Position numbers and translations under genes: made by a program
Source of the DNA: a bacterium
GTDB taxonomy: Bacteria > Planctomycetota > Planctomycetia > Pirellulales > Pirellulaceae
Direction of reading: 5' to 3'
Length of the DNA: 64,000 nt
NCBI GenBank assembly: GCA_030430075.1
Contig: JAUIGN010000023.1
Coordinates: 47,535 to 111,534 of the forward strand
Notes under the pieces: model-generated
Seen by the model: only the letters and a program-made list of their open reading frames with translations
Database searches by the model: none
Told to the model about the DNA's origin: nothing
In this document: positions 17,755 through 26,200 of the stretch, piece by piece
How the letters are laid out: each line of letters starts with the position of its first letter
How positions within the stretch are numbered: the first letter of the stretch is position 1

Positions 17755-18213
17755 CACGCGTTCTCCCGCAATTGGTCTCACGGCTGCGTTGTTACGTGCT
17801 CGAACTCAACGCAAACCCGGCCGTTGTCACGACGATGAATCACGGCGGGAGCGTACATTGCAACCCGCTTCTACCCGCTGCATTGTAGCTGTGCGCGAGT
17901 TGCGTTGCATTGGTCGGACGGACACACTCCGGGGGCCGTCATTGCCGCGTCGGGAGGAGATCGATTGCGACGATTCCTTGTTTGCTGCCGCCGTTTGGCG
18001 GCCATTCGATGCAGGCAGCATGCCAACCGACTTCAGCGGGCGACTGTCGGATGATCGATGGATTGTTTCGCCCTGTTCGCGTATCCTGCGGGTCGTGGAC
18101 CTTGACGTGTCTTCCGTCGGCCGAAGTCGCCACGTCACACGCAATGCGGATATTGCGGATGGGCCGTGGTTTTTGACGGCGACGGTCGGCCAATGCATCG
18201 CGAGGAATCAGCC
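17755..18213. other. Divergent intergenic region
   Basis: A 459-bp gap between two divergent genes of unknown function. It should contain promoters for both. No repeat, RNA or additional gene with a plausible start and codon pattern was seen. Confidence 0.45.
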
Positions 18214-19164
18214 ATGATCGATTTTGGTTACCTTTACAAAGGCATCTGTGGACTCGCCAATGCCCATCGAGCCGGTACGATGGCCGGGCATTTGGGGGCT
18301 GCCGTCGTGACAGGGTACTTTTTCGGCGAAGACCAGAGTGATCTGCCGGATGCCGTGTTCAAGGGTGTCGAAGCCGAACTGAATCGAATTATCGCTGGCG
18401 AAGAGGCGATCTGGTTCAACGCCAAGAAAGCCGGTGTCACGCCCACCCAGTTGTTCGAACCGTTTTCGGGTGAGGAGCCGGGGCCGGATTCCGTCACGTC
18501 GATTGTGGCCGCGCTGCGGAAGAATATTGGTACCCTCAAGCAGTCGGGGCATAACGCCATCTTTGCCGCTGCCGCTGTTCGTGCGCTTCAAGATCACGGC
18601 GAATTCGCCACGCCAAGGGTGGTCACCGGAATACGTAAGTTGACCGAAGGGTTTGATCGAGCGTCCCCTGGCCGAGGTTACTACGGGAAGGAGAAAGGCT
18701 GGCTACGGGGGAATCAGGTGTCGCTGGACAACGCGGGTGATTTTCCCAAATACCGTTCGGTGCAAGAGATGGCGGACGTTACGATCGCAGAGTTGATCGC
18801 CACGGCCACGATCAAGAAACAGGGCTTCGGAGGCCTGTGGCACATTATCAATCATGCCGCGGCGATCAGCGAACTCGACCGGCTCGGTTACTCTGACGTA
18901 GCGCGGCAAGGCCTGCCCGCGCACCATCAGCACATCCGGTTGTGGCGGTCGTTGCCCGATGTGGAGGGTGAACTTGGCGCCGTCGTGAAGGCCGAGCATG
19001 ACCCCCGGGAAGCGGCTTACTGGGAAGGGATGCTCAAACGCGACCAGGCTCGCCTGACACACCGGATCAAGACCTTATACGGGTTTTACACGCTACGGCG
19101 ATTCATCCAAGACGACGTCACCAGGAAGCAGGCCGAGGATTCCTTGCTCTACTTAATGGCCTGA
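18214..19164 (+). CDS. Conserved hypothetical protein
   Basis: 316 aa from ATG at 18214, with GAGGA 7 nt upstream. There is no signal peptide. The sequence is mostly helical and His-rich: NAHRAGTMAGHLGAAV near the start, LWHIINHAAAISELDRLGY in the middle, and LPAHHQHIRLWRSLPDVEGEL towards the end. The spaced His residues and alternating helices recall alpha/alpha-barrel proteins such as terpenoid-cyclase-like or glycosidase-like toroids (inference only). It stands alone between two intergenic gaps, and a 16-bp tandem duplication covers its stop codon. The function is not recognised. Confidence 0.7.
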   Translation: MIDFGYLYKGICGLANAHRAGTMAGHLGAAVVTGYFFGEDQSDLPDAVFKGVEAELNRIIAGEEAIWFNAKKAGVTPTQLFEPFSGEEPGPDSVTSIVAALRKNIGTLKQSGHNAIFAAAAVRALQDHGEFATPRVVTGIRKLTEGFDRASPGRGYYGKEKGWLRGNQVSLDNAGDFPKYRSVQEMADVTIAELIATATIKKQGFGGLWHIINHAAAISELDRLGYSDVARQGLPAHHQHIRLWRSLPDVEGELGAVVKAEHDPREAAYWEGMLKRDQARLTHRIKTLYGFYTLRRFIQDDVTRKQAEDSLLYLMA

Positions 19165-19187
19165 CCGCATGATGGCCTGACCGCATG
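19156..19187 (+). repeat. 16-bp tandem duplication across a stop codon
   Basis: ATGGCCTGACCGCATG is repeated head to tail (19156-19171, 19172-19187). The first copy holds the final Met-Ala-stop of the upstream gene, and the second copy lies just beyond it. The structure is like the 15-bp duplication at the end of the cytochrome gene. Confidence 0.9.
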
Positions 19188-19559
19188 TCCCCGCTCGTCA
19201 AGACCGGACGTCGCATGCAACGACTTCTGCCTGGGTCGCCATGAGGACGTTCACCCGCTAACCCCAATGCTTTTCAAATCGTATCCGGCAATCGTATCCG
19301 CAACGTGCCGCCTGGCGAAGGGTTAACGGTTCTACCAGGCATCCACGGTTTTCCCGCTATCATGATGGCAAAACAACGGCCTACGAGATCCGATGAAGCA
19401 GTATTGCAGAGAGGGAACTCGGGAATGTCGGCAGGTCATGCGGAATCCCGAACTGAAGCAGTGTCCACTTCAGTGAGTATTCGTCTCTTGGAATCGTACT
19501 GAAGAAGCGGACAGTTACTGAGTCAACTATCCAGAGAAATTTCACGAAAGGACGACACC
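19188..19559. other. Intergenic region
   Basis: Some 370 bp with no gene. It contains two nearby CGTATCCG words (about 19277-19300) and the promoter region expected for the secreted protein downstream. Nothing else was recognised. Confidence 0.4.
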
Positions 19560-20369
19560 ATGGCAAAGGCAATCCCATTCATCGTTGCGGCCGTTGCCTT
19601 GATCCACGTCACGGTTCAAGCAGAGGTCCCGCAGTTTTCGCCGGAGGAACTCGCGAGCGAGTCTTCGCACATCGTCACGGGTACCGTGAGCGCGGTTTAC
19701 TCGATGACGGAAAAAAGCAAGAAGTGGGAAGATATTCGCTCGGTCGCCGAGATCCAGGTGGCGCGTGTCGAGAAGGGCGAAGGGATCCGCCAGGGAGATG
19801 TCGTCTATGCGCATTACTGGAACAAGAAGTGGATCGGCGAAGGCGATGCCGAACCGCACTCGGGCGGGCACGGCGGCGTCAGCAAAGGCGATCGGATCAG
19901 GGCCCATCTCAAACGAAAGGGCGGAGCATTCCATGTACTGCTGCCCAACGGCTTCATCGCGGTGAAGCCGGCAGAAGCCAAGCTGGATTCGAACGACCGA
20001 GACAAGGCAGACGGCGCGCTTGCGGCGGTGCAGGGAACGTGGGAGCGAACTGTGGAAAGCGACAGGGGAACATTCCGGATCGTCAAGGAACACCGGGGCC
20101 ATAAGACGACCGTCACCGTCATGGATACCGACGGCCGGGTGCTCGAGGCAAAGCAATCGGAATTTCGCCTCGAGGCGACCGGTAGCGTGCGGGTGTTCAC
20201 CTTCTTCAATAATCTGTTTACGGCCGGGCCGAATAAGGGACGCAGGGAGGAGGCGCCCAATTCTTACATCTACCGGGTGGCGGGTGACACGTTCGTCGAA
20301 GTGCGAGGCATGCTGCTCGGCGACGACGACCGCCTGTCCGCATTCACGTGGAAGCGCGTCAACCAGTGA
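19560..20369 (+). CDS. Secreted protein with TIGR03067-like (lipocalin-like) domain
   Basis: 269 aa with AAAGGA upstream of the ATG. A signal peptide covers about 1-21 (cleavage near VQAEV). Residues 25-140 form a beta-rich domain (SSHIVTGTVSAVYSM; VAEIQVARVEKGEGIRQGD) of the kind seen in secreted planctomycete proteins that bind or transport small molecules. From about residue 155, LAAVQGTWERTVESDRG opens a second domain resembling TIGR03067 (planctomycete lipocalin-like, with a typical LQGTW start), ending in FVEVRGMLLGDDDRLSAFTWKRV. No enzymatic motif is present. The gene is convergent with the dienelactone hydrolase gene, 45 bp apart. Confidence 0.7.
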   Translation: MAKAIPFIVAAVALIHVTVQAEVPQFSPEELASESSHIVTGTVSAVYSMTEKSKKWEDIRSVAEIQVARVEKGEGIRQGDVVYAHYWNKKWIGEGDAEPHSGGHGGVSKGDRIRAHLKRKGGAFHVLLPNGFIAVKPAEAKLDSNDRDKADGALAAVQGTWERTVESDRGTFRIVKEHRGHKTTVTVMDTDGRVLEAKQSEFRLEATGSVRVFTFFNNLFTAGPNKGRREEAPNSYIYRVAGDTFVEVRGMLLGDDDRLSAFTWKRVNQ

Positions 20370-20390
20370 CACCCGGGCGGTCGCTACACG

Positions 20391-20402
20391 CAGAACGTTC
20401 TG
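20391..20402. repeat. 12-bp perfect palindrome between convergent genes
   Basis: CAGAACGTTCTG is a perfect palindrome in the 45-bp gap between two convergent stop codons. There is no loop and no T-tract, so it is not a typical terminator. It resembles operator-like sites, but its position after both genes argues against that role. Confidence 0.4.
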
Positions 20403-20414
20403 GGCGGCGCGTTG

Positions 20415-21263
20415 CTAGGCGAGCGCGGTGCTGAACAGGTGCAGCAGCCGACTCCAGGCTTTCTCTGCTTGAGTCTCGTTGTGGACGCGGGTGTCAGGCG
20501 GGCACCAACCGTGACCGGCTGGGTAGACTTCGATTTCGGCCTTTAGCCCGGCCTGCTGAAAGGACTTCGCGAGCACGCCTTTCGCGTCGGGATCGCGCTG
20601 GTCGTCGTTCTCTGCGATTGCGATCAAGAACTGGGCCTTCATGTTGGGGATCAGCCGGTGTGGGCTGTCCGGCCGATCGGTGACCAATCCGCCGCCGTGA
20701 AAAGTAGCGGCGGCCCCGACCCGGTCGGCCGCGGCGGCCGCTGTGCGCATGACGATAGGACCACCCATGCAATAGCCGGTTGTGCCCATCTTGCGGTCCT
20801 TGTCGACTTGTTGTTGCTTGTCAAGCCAACCGATGAATGCCTGGGCGTCGGTTGTGTGCTTGGTGGCGTCAAGCGATCGGGCAAGCGGAATCACATCAGA
20901 AATCGGCGTGTTGGCGCCTTTGGCGGCGGTCGGTGCCTTCTGCGTTCGGTAAAACGGATTGACGACCAGCACGCTATATTGCGACTCGGCCAGCCTTTTC
21001 GCCATTTGCCGAAACGCGGGACGAAGACCGAAGATGTCCGGCCAAATCAGCACACCAGGATGGCGACCTTCGCTCGGGGAAACGAAAAAGGAGTCACATT
21101 CGCCGTCGGGCGTTGTAATCGTCACATCGCGGTCGGTCACTTCGGCGGCATTCGCGGCTCGAGGCAGCAAGGCCGCCGCACCCAGTCCGGCGGCGGCGAA
21201 CGCGCCAAAGTCCCGTCGCGAATACTTCTTCAGATCTTCTTCAAAATGGTCTTGGTCGCACAT
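20415..21263 (-). CDS. Tat-exported dienelactone hydrolase family protein
   Basis: 282 aa from ATG at 21263. The Tat signal is SRRDFGAFAAAGLGAAALL (residues 15-33). The alpha/beta-hydrolase body follows the dienelactone hydrolase pattern: ITTPDGECDSFFVSPSEG, then PGVLIWPDIFGLRPAF. The nucleophile is Cys165 in GYCMGG, the acid Asp is in AENDDQRDPDA (220/221), and His251 is in YPAGHGWCPPD. The Cys nucleophile is the mark of DLH enzymes. Export by Tat is common for planctomycete members, and the natural substrate is unknown. It follows the SRPBCC gene by 210 bp on the same strand. Confidence 0.88.
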   Translation of the reverse strand: MCDQDHFEEDLKKYSRRDFGAFAAAGLGAAALLPRAANAAEVTDRDVTITTPDGECDSFFVSPSEGRHPGVLIWPDIFGLRPAFRQMAKRLAESQYSVLVVNPFYRTQKAPTAAKGANTPISDVIPLARSLDATKHTTDAQAFIGWLDKQQQVDKDRKMGTTGYCMGGPIVMRTAAAAADRVGAAATFHGGGLVTDRPDSPHRLIPNMKAQFLIAIAENDDQRDPDAKGVLAKSFQQAGLKAEIEVYPAGHGWCPPDTRVHNETQAEKAWSRLLHLFSTALA

Positions 21264-21473
21264 GAGCGAGTTATTCCTCAAGGGTGGTGGGACAAGTTGC
21301 GTTGCCTTGGCGCCGGTCATCGATAACATCTTCAGCGTAGCCAATGCCCCCGGACGGCGGAAGCCAGAAACTACCGTTCGGCGATGGTGGCTACGGTCAG
21401 AAACGAACGGCCGGCAACAACGGTCCTCCGCACGGCCGAGGACTCGTCCCGACGCCCGATAGACGCACAACCT

Positions 21474-22031
21474 TCAGTCTGACGGCGATCCGCCTTCCGC
21501 GAATCGCTTGAGCCGCTCAACCTGCGTCGTGAGAACTTGATTCACGGGAGCGGCAAGTCGATCCAATCCGGATGGCGCAAAGCCGCTTACGTTGTAACGA
21601 AGTGTCAGGTTCGTGCCGTCCGTTGCCGACGGGGCGAAGCCGAACGTCATTGCGCCGGAAACCCCCATCGATTGCAGTGGGCCAAGACCACCGGTAAGGC
21701 GAATCGCCTTTCCCGGCTGAACCAAGACCACCTGGAGGTGGCGGACAAATCCCCCTTGGGGAAACTTCTCGATCATCCCGCCCTGGGGAGTGGCGTCGAT
21801 CGAGAGATTGCCGGCATCTCCCGAGTAGGTATGGCTGGAATCCCACCATTCCCCGATCTGCTCAACAAACGCCTCGTAGACGCGTGCGGGCGGCTGTTCG
21901 ATTCCGGACTTGATTTCGATCTGAAAGCCGTTGGGGGCCGACTCAACCACCTCGGCTTTCAACGGGGATCTGCTGCAGGCCAGTGCAAATACAACAGCCA
22001 CGGTCGTGAGGATCCAGTGCAGGCGAGGCAT
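21474..22031 (-). CDS. Exported SRPBCC (START/Bet v1-like) protein
   Basis: 185 aa from ATG at 22031, with TGGAG 7 nt upstream. A hydrophobic leader (residues 5-20) ends near LKAEV. The body has the SRPBCC pattern of AHSA1-like proteins: FQIEIKSGIEQPPARVYEAFVEQIGEWWD at the start of the fold, then GMIEKFPQGGFVRHLQVVLVQPGKAIRLTGGLGP and a C-terminal helix QVLTTQVERLKRFAEGG. These domains hold hydrophobic ligands in a central cavity. Export is unusual for the fold but not rare in planctomycetes. The ligand is unknown. Confidence 0.8.
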   Translation of the reverse strand: MPRLHWILTTVAVVFALACSRSPLKAEVVESAPNGFQIEIKSGIEQPPARVYEAFVEQIGEWWDSSHTYSGDAGNLSIDATPQGGMIEKFPQGGFVRHLQVVLVQPGKAIRLTGGLGPLQSMGVSGAMTFGFAPSATDGTNLTLRYNVSGFAPSGLDRLAAPVNQVLTTQVERLKRFAEGGSPSD

Positions 22032-22378
22032 GCGGGCGCTCCAGTGAGCAGGATGGGCAGGGAAACATTCCGCCCGTGCGGAACGCTCACCGACTATGAC
22101 AAGCGAACGCCGGTACTTCAAGGGGCGAATCGCGAGCGCGGATCCCTCAGCGCCCACCAGCGGCGTCTGGCAGGAACGGGGTGCACCGTGGTGAGGAGGC
22201 GGCAAGACAGGTCGCGGCCACCCATTCCCCGGCGATCTCCAAGAAAAGCGAGTTTTTCTGAAAGGTTGGGCACCTCGCCGCCATTTCTTTAGTGCCCATC
22301 ACGTGGCCGCACAAATGAGCTTTCCCCAGCCGCTTGGCGAATTCACTCGAATCGATCTCTCACAGAAGGAACCGAACC
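22032..22378. other. Divergent intergenic region
   Basis: This 347-bp region separates the SRPBCC gene (minus) and the pseudopilin gene (plus). It probably holds both promoters. No conserved element was recognised except the pilin ribosome binding site AGAAGGA at about 22364-22370. Confidence 0.4.
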
Positions 22379-22933
22379 ATGATGACCACCACACGTTGCC
22401 GAAAAGACCGCGGATTCACGCTGATCGAACTGCTTGTCGTAATGGCGATCGCCGGAGTCGTGGCGGGCCTCGTCCTGCCCGCCGTCCCCCGGGTCCGTTT
22501 GGCCGCGGAGGAAGCGAAAGCTCGCCGTGAGTACAAACAGTTGGCGATCGCCATCATCAACTACCAGAACTCAGTCGACGTCGACGGTATTGCCATCATG
22601 GATGTCCTGACGGCGGCCGCGGAAGGTGGCGAACTGGACGCGCTCCGCGTCATGCAGTTGCGAGCCGCGTGGAACGACACCATCGATCGCCTGGCCGAAG
22701 CGTCGACGGAATTGCACTGGACATTACAGGATGTCGCGGATCCCGAGGACCGGCAGGTCCTGCAGGTTCTCAAGGACGAAGTCGATGCCGAATTGCGGGC
22801 GATGCAAACCGTCAGCACCCAGTTGGAATCTCTCGAGATGGTCGCGGACATGCGGTTGACCGCCGCGCAGCAGTCCGATGTCTCCGCCTCGCTCGACGAG
22901 ATCATGAAAGCAAGTCCGCAGTTTGGCGACTGA
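22379..22933 (+). CDS. Type IV pilin / type II secretion pseudopilin-like protein
   Basis: 184 aa from ATG at 22379, 8 nt after AGAAGGA. The prepilin leader ends at Gly12 with the processing site G/FTLIELLVVMAIAG; Glu at +5 of the mature form (Glu17) is present. The single hydrophobic helix is followed by a mostly helical domain with many Asp, Glu and Gln, rather than the beta-rich DUF1559 domain common in planctomycete pilins. Expected to be cut and methylated by a prepilin peptidase and built into a pseudopilus or remain membrane-bound. No secretion genes are adjacent. A strong terminator follows at 22988-23033. Confidence 0.85.
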   Translation: MMTTTRCRKDRGFTLIELLVVMAIAGVVAGLVLPAVPRVRLAAEEAKARREYKQLAIAIINYQNSVDVDGIAIMDVLTAAAEGGELDALRVMQLRAAWNDTIDRLAEASTELHWTLQDVADPEDRQVLQVLKDEVDAELRAMQTVSTQLESLEMVADMRLTAAQQSDVSASLDEIMKASPQFGD

Positions 22934-22987
22934 GCCCTTCCACCTGGTAAAGGTCGTCTCAGCCAGACGGTTGAGCGACCCCATCTC

Positions 22988-23033
22988 GCCGGCAACCGGT
23001 CCTTGCGAGGGCCGGTTGTCGGCGTTTCTTTGT
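22988..23033 (+). terminator. Rho-independent terminator after the pseudopilin gene
   Basis: A near-perfect inverted repeat of about 15 bp (arms at 22988-23002 and 23009-23023, including CAACCGG/CCGGTTG) with a 6-nt loop is followed by a T-rich tail (GTTTCTTTGTT). It may also stop transcription of the convergent giant gene from the other side. Confidence 0.7.
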
Positions 23034-23109
23034 TGGCAAGATCGCCCCATCCATCGCTGGAAGACGAACTCGCTGTCGGCTTCCCTGCGATCGCTTACAC
23101 GTCTCCCGC

Positions 23110-23122
23110 CATGCACTGCATG
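23110..23122. repeat. 13-bp palindromic motif CATGCA-C-TGCATG
   Basis: Perfect inverted repeat with one central base, in the intergenic space downstream of the giant gene. The same 13-mer (reverse complement) occurs at 59004-59016 upstream of the third PSD1 gene. Confidence 0.6.
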
Positions 23123-23220
23123 CCCCTCGCTTGCTGCCCAGGACGGCAGCCGGTAGGCCACGCTGTGCATCGCGGCAGGCCGGTGACGCATTGGCCGGCG
23201 GTCCGTCTGCTCACGCTCCA

Positions 23221-26200
23221 TCACTTGGCAAACAACTGGTCGACGGCGGCGGCGAAGGCCGCGGGTGAGAGTTTGTGTCGTGTCCCCGCGGTCAGCGTTT
23301 CGGCCATCAGTTCGTTACCGCCGTCGGCATTTGTCCCGACGTGCGGAAGATCGAGCACATGTCCTAACTCATGCAGGACGACCGTCAGCAGGTCCATGCG
23401 GTCAGCCGCCAGGCTGTCCCGTTCGGCAACCAGGTGATTGTCCGACCTTCCCTGGTAGAACGCTTCATCGCGGGTCGGCGTTGGATCGACAAACCAGCCG
23501 TGACGGGCGGCATTGATGTCCAGGTAGACTGTGTTCCGGCTTGCGGCCCCCAGCATGTTGCCAGGCAGATCGACCACCTTCAGGAAGACATCGTCAAAGC
23601 GAGTCCGTTCGACACCGAGCCCCACATAGAGATCGACGGCCGCGTCCCAGGTCGCTTGGGCCGCGGCGACCGACAGGGATGCCACCGACCAGGGATGGTC
23701 CGCGACAACGGGCGCCCGCAGGGCGAGCACCCGGGACAGCTGCAATTGATAGGACGTGTTTTGGGTCGTACTGCTGGGACTCACTCGAAGGAAATACGTG
23801 CCCGCGTCAACGTCGTCTGTCAGCGTGAATTCCGAGCCGCTCACGCGTGACGTCAGTCGTTCTCCGGAGTCAAACTGGCCGTCTGCATCATCATCGCGGT
23901 ACAGTTCAGCCCGCAGCCCCTCATGCAGGCGGCTGAAGTCGGCTGCGAAGGCGGCTGGTTGGGTGAGCTGAAACTTGTAGACATCGGCTTCGTCGCCGCC
24001 TCCCACGACGTCGACAACGGTCTGTGGGGCGGCCAGCGTCCCGAGGTCACGGGCGGTTGCGATCGTGTCTCCAGGATCCAGCGGATCCGTCACACCGATT
24101 GCCGCCGTTGACAACTGGACGGTGTATCGCGTGTGGGAATCGGACGCGGAAGGTCTCAGGTAGAGGTGGTACGTGCCGGGTGAAAGATCATCGGTCAGGG
24201 TCTCCGGCGAATCGAAAACGGTGTCGTAGTTGAGCCGCTCGTTGGAATCGAACTGGCCATCCGCGTCGTCGTCATGGTAGAGGGCGATGTTTAACGTATC
24301 GGTGACGCCGCTGACTTCGCCGGTCAGCGTCACCGCTTGATCGACTTGGAACGTGAAGACGTCTCCCGGATCCGGTCCACCGAGTACATCCATGAGGGAT
24401 TGCGTCGTGCCTAATGTCCCCAGGCTGCGGGCGGTGGCAATCGTATCGCCCGGATCGGCCGGATCCGTAATGGCCAGCGCCGCTGTCGAAAACTCCATTC
24501 GATACCGCGAGTTCGCGGAATCGTGGGACGGGTAGACGCGGATAAAATAATCGCCGGGCGGCAGGTCGTCGAGCACTTCGACGGTGGGAGCTGAACTGCT
24601 GGCGAAGCTGCGACGCAATACTTCGCGCGAGTCGAATTGGCCGTTGGCGTCTTGGTCGTTGTACAACTCCACACGCAACGAGTCATTGACGTCGCTGACC
24701 AGCGTGGTGACGGCGGTCGCCTGGGAAAGTTGGAAGGCGAAGACATCGCCGCTGTCCTCGCCCCCGATCACATCGACGATCGTCTGCGGGGACGACAGCT
24801 CACCGAGGTCTCGCGCAGTCGCGATCGTGTCGCCCGGGTCGACGGGATCGGTCACCGGGATCGACGTCGTCGCTAGTTCGAACGAGTACCTGGTGTTTGA
24901 CGAGTTGTTTCCCGGTTCGACTTGAAGGTGGTACGTTCCCGGCGGCAGGTCATTTGTCAACTCGACGGTCGAGGAAGCCGTTCCAAAATCGTAGTCCAGA
25001 TCTTCGTCGAACTCCAACTGGCCGTTGCCGTCCGTGTCGCTGTATAGGGTGACGCGCAGGGTGTCATTCAAGTTACTGAACTGTGCATTGACCAGGGCGG
25101 CTTGGGTTAGATGAAACGTGAAGACGTCGCCCAAGTCGCGCCCGCCCACGATATCGGAAATCGTTTGCGTCGCATCGAGGACGCCCAGGTCGCGGGCGGT
25201 GGCCACGTCGGCGCCCGGGTCGGCTGGGTCGGTCACGCTGATCTCGGTCGGTGTCAACACCACGCGGTACCGTGAGTTGGCGGAACTGTTGGTCGCGTTG
25301 ACATGGTAGTGGTACGTTCCGGGAGGGAGATCGTCGACCAGCGTAAATGACGAACTGGATGAACTACCGGTATCGCCGTTGAGATCCTCGGTGTACTCGA
25401 ACAGCCCATCGCCGTTGACGTCGCTATACAGGTCGACGCGGAGAAAATCCGTAAAGCCGCTGAACTGTGCCTCAACGGCCGTTGCCTGGTTGAGGTGAAT
25501 CGTGAACACATCGCCCTCGTCCGGGCCCCCGACGACGTCGTCGGCCGAGTATTCGGTGGTCAGAACGCCCACATCGCGGGCAGTGGCGATGCTCTGGCCC
25601 GGATCGACGGGATCACTGACCGGCAGCGCCGACGCGGTCAACTGTAGGGCGTACTGCGAATTGGCGTAGCTAATCGTCGGGAGGATCCGCAGTAGATAGG
25701 TTCCCGGAGGCAGGTCGTCGTCCAGCGTGATCGTCCCGTTCGCCGACGTGCCGGTATTCAATTGCTCGCCGGAATCAAATTGTCCGTCCCCGTCGCCGTC
25801 ATGGTAGAGCTGGGCCCGCAGCGGATCGGAGATCTCAGTGAATTCGGCCACCACGTTGGCCGCCTGGTCGAGCGTGAAGCTCAGCACGTCGCCCTTGTCC
25901 GGGCCGCCCACCACGTCGGTCACGCGATGCGTCGCGCTCAGGACGCCCACGTCGCGCGCCGTGCCAATGGTGTCGCCCGGATCGGCCGGATCGGTGATCG
26001 GCAGGTCGGTGGTCGAGAGATGGAGGGCATAGCGGGTGTTCGAAGTATCGCTCGACGGCGTAACACGCAACTGGTACGTCCCCGGCGGAAGGTCGTCGGC
26101 TAGCGTGAAGGGAAGACCGAACTGCGTCCCGGAATCCGTGTTGAGGCGTTCCGCCGAGTCGAACTGCCCGTCGCCGTCGAGATCGCTGTAGAGTTCGGCG

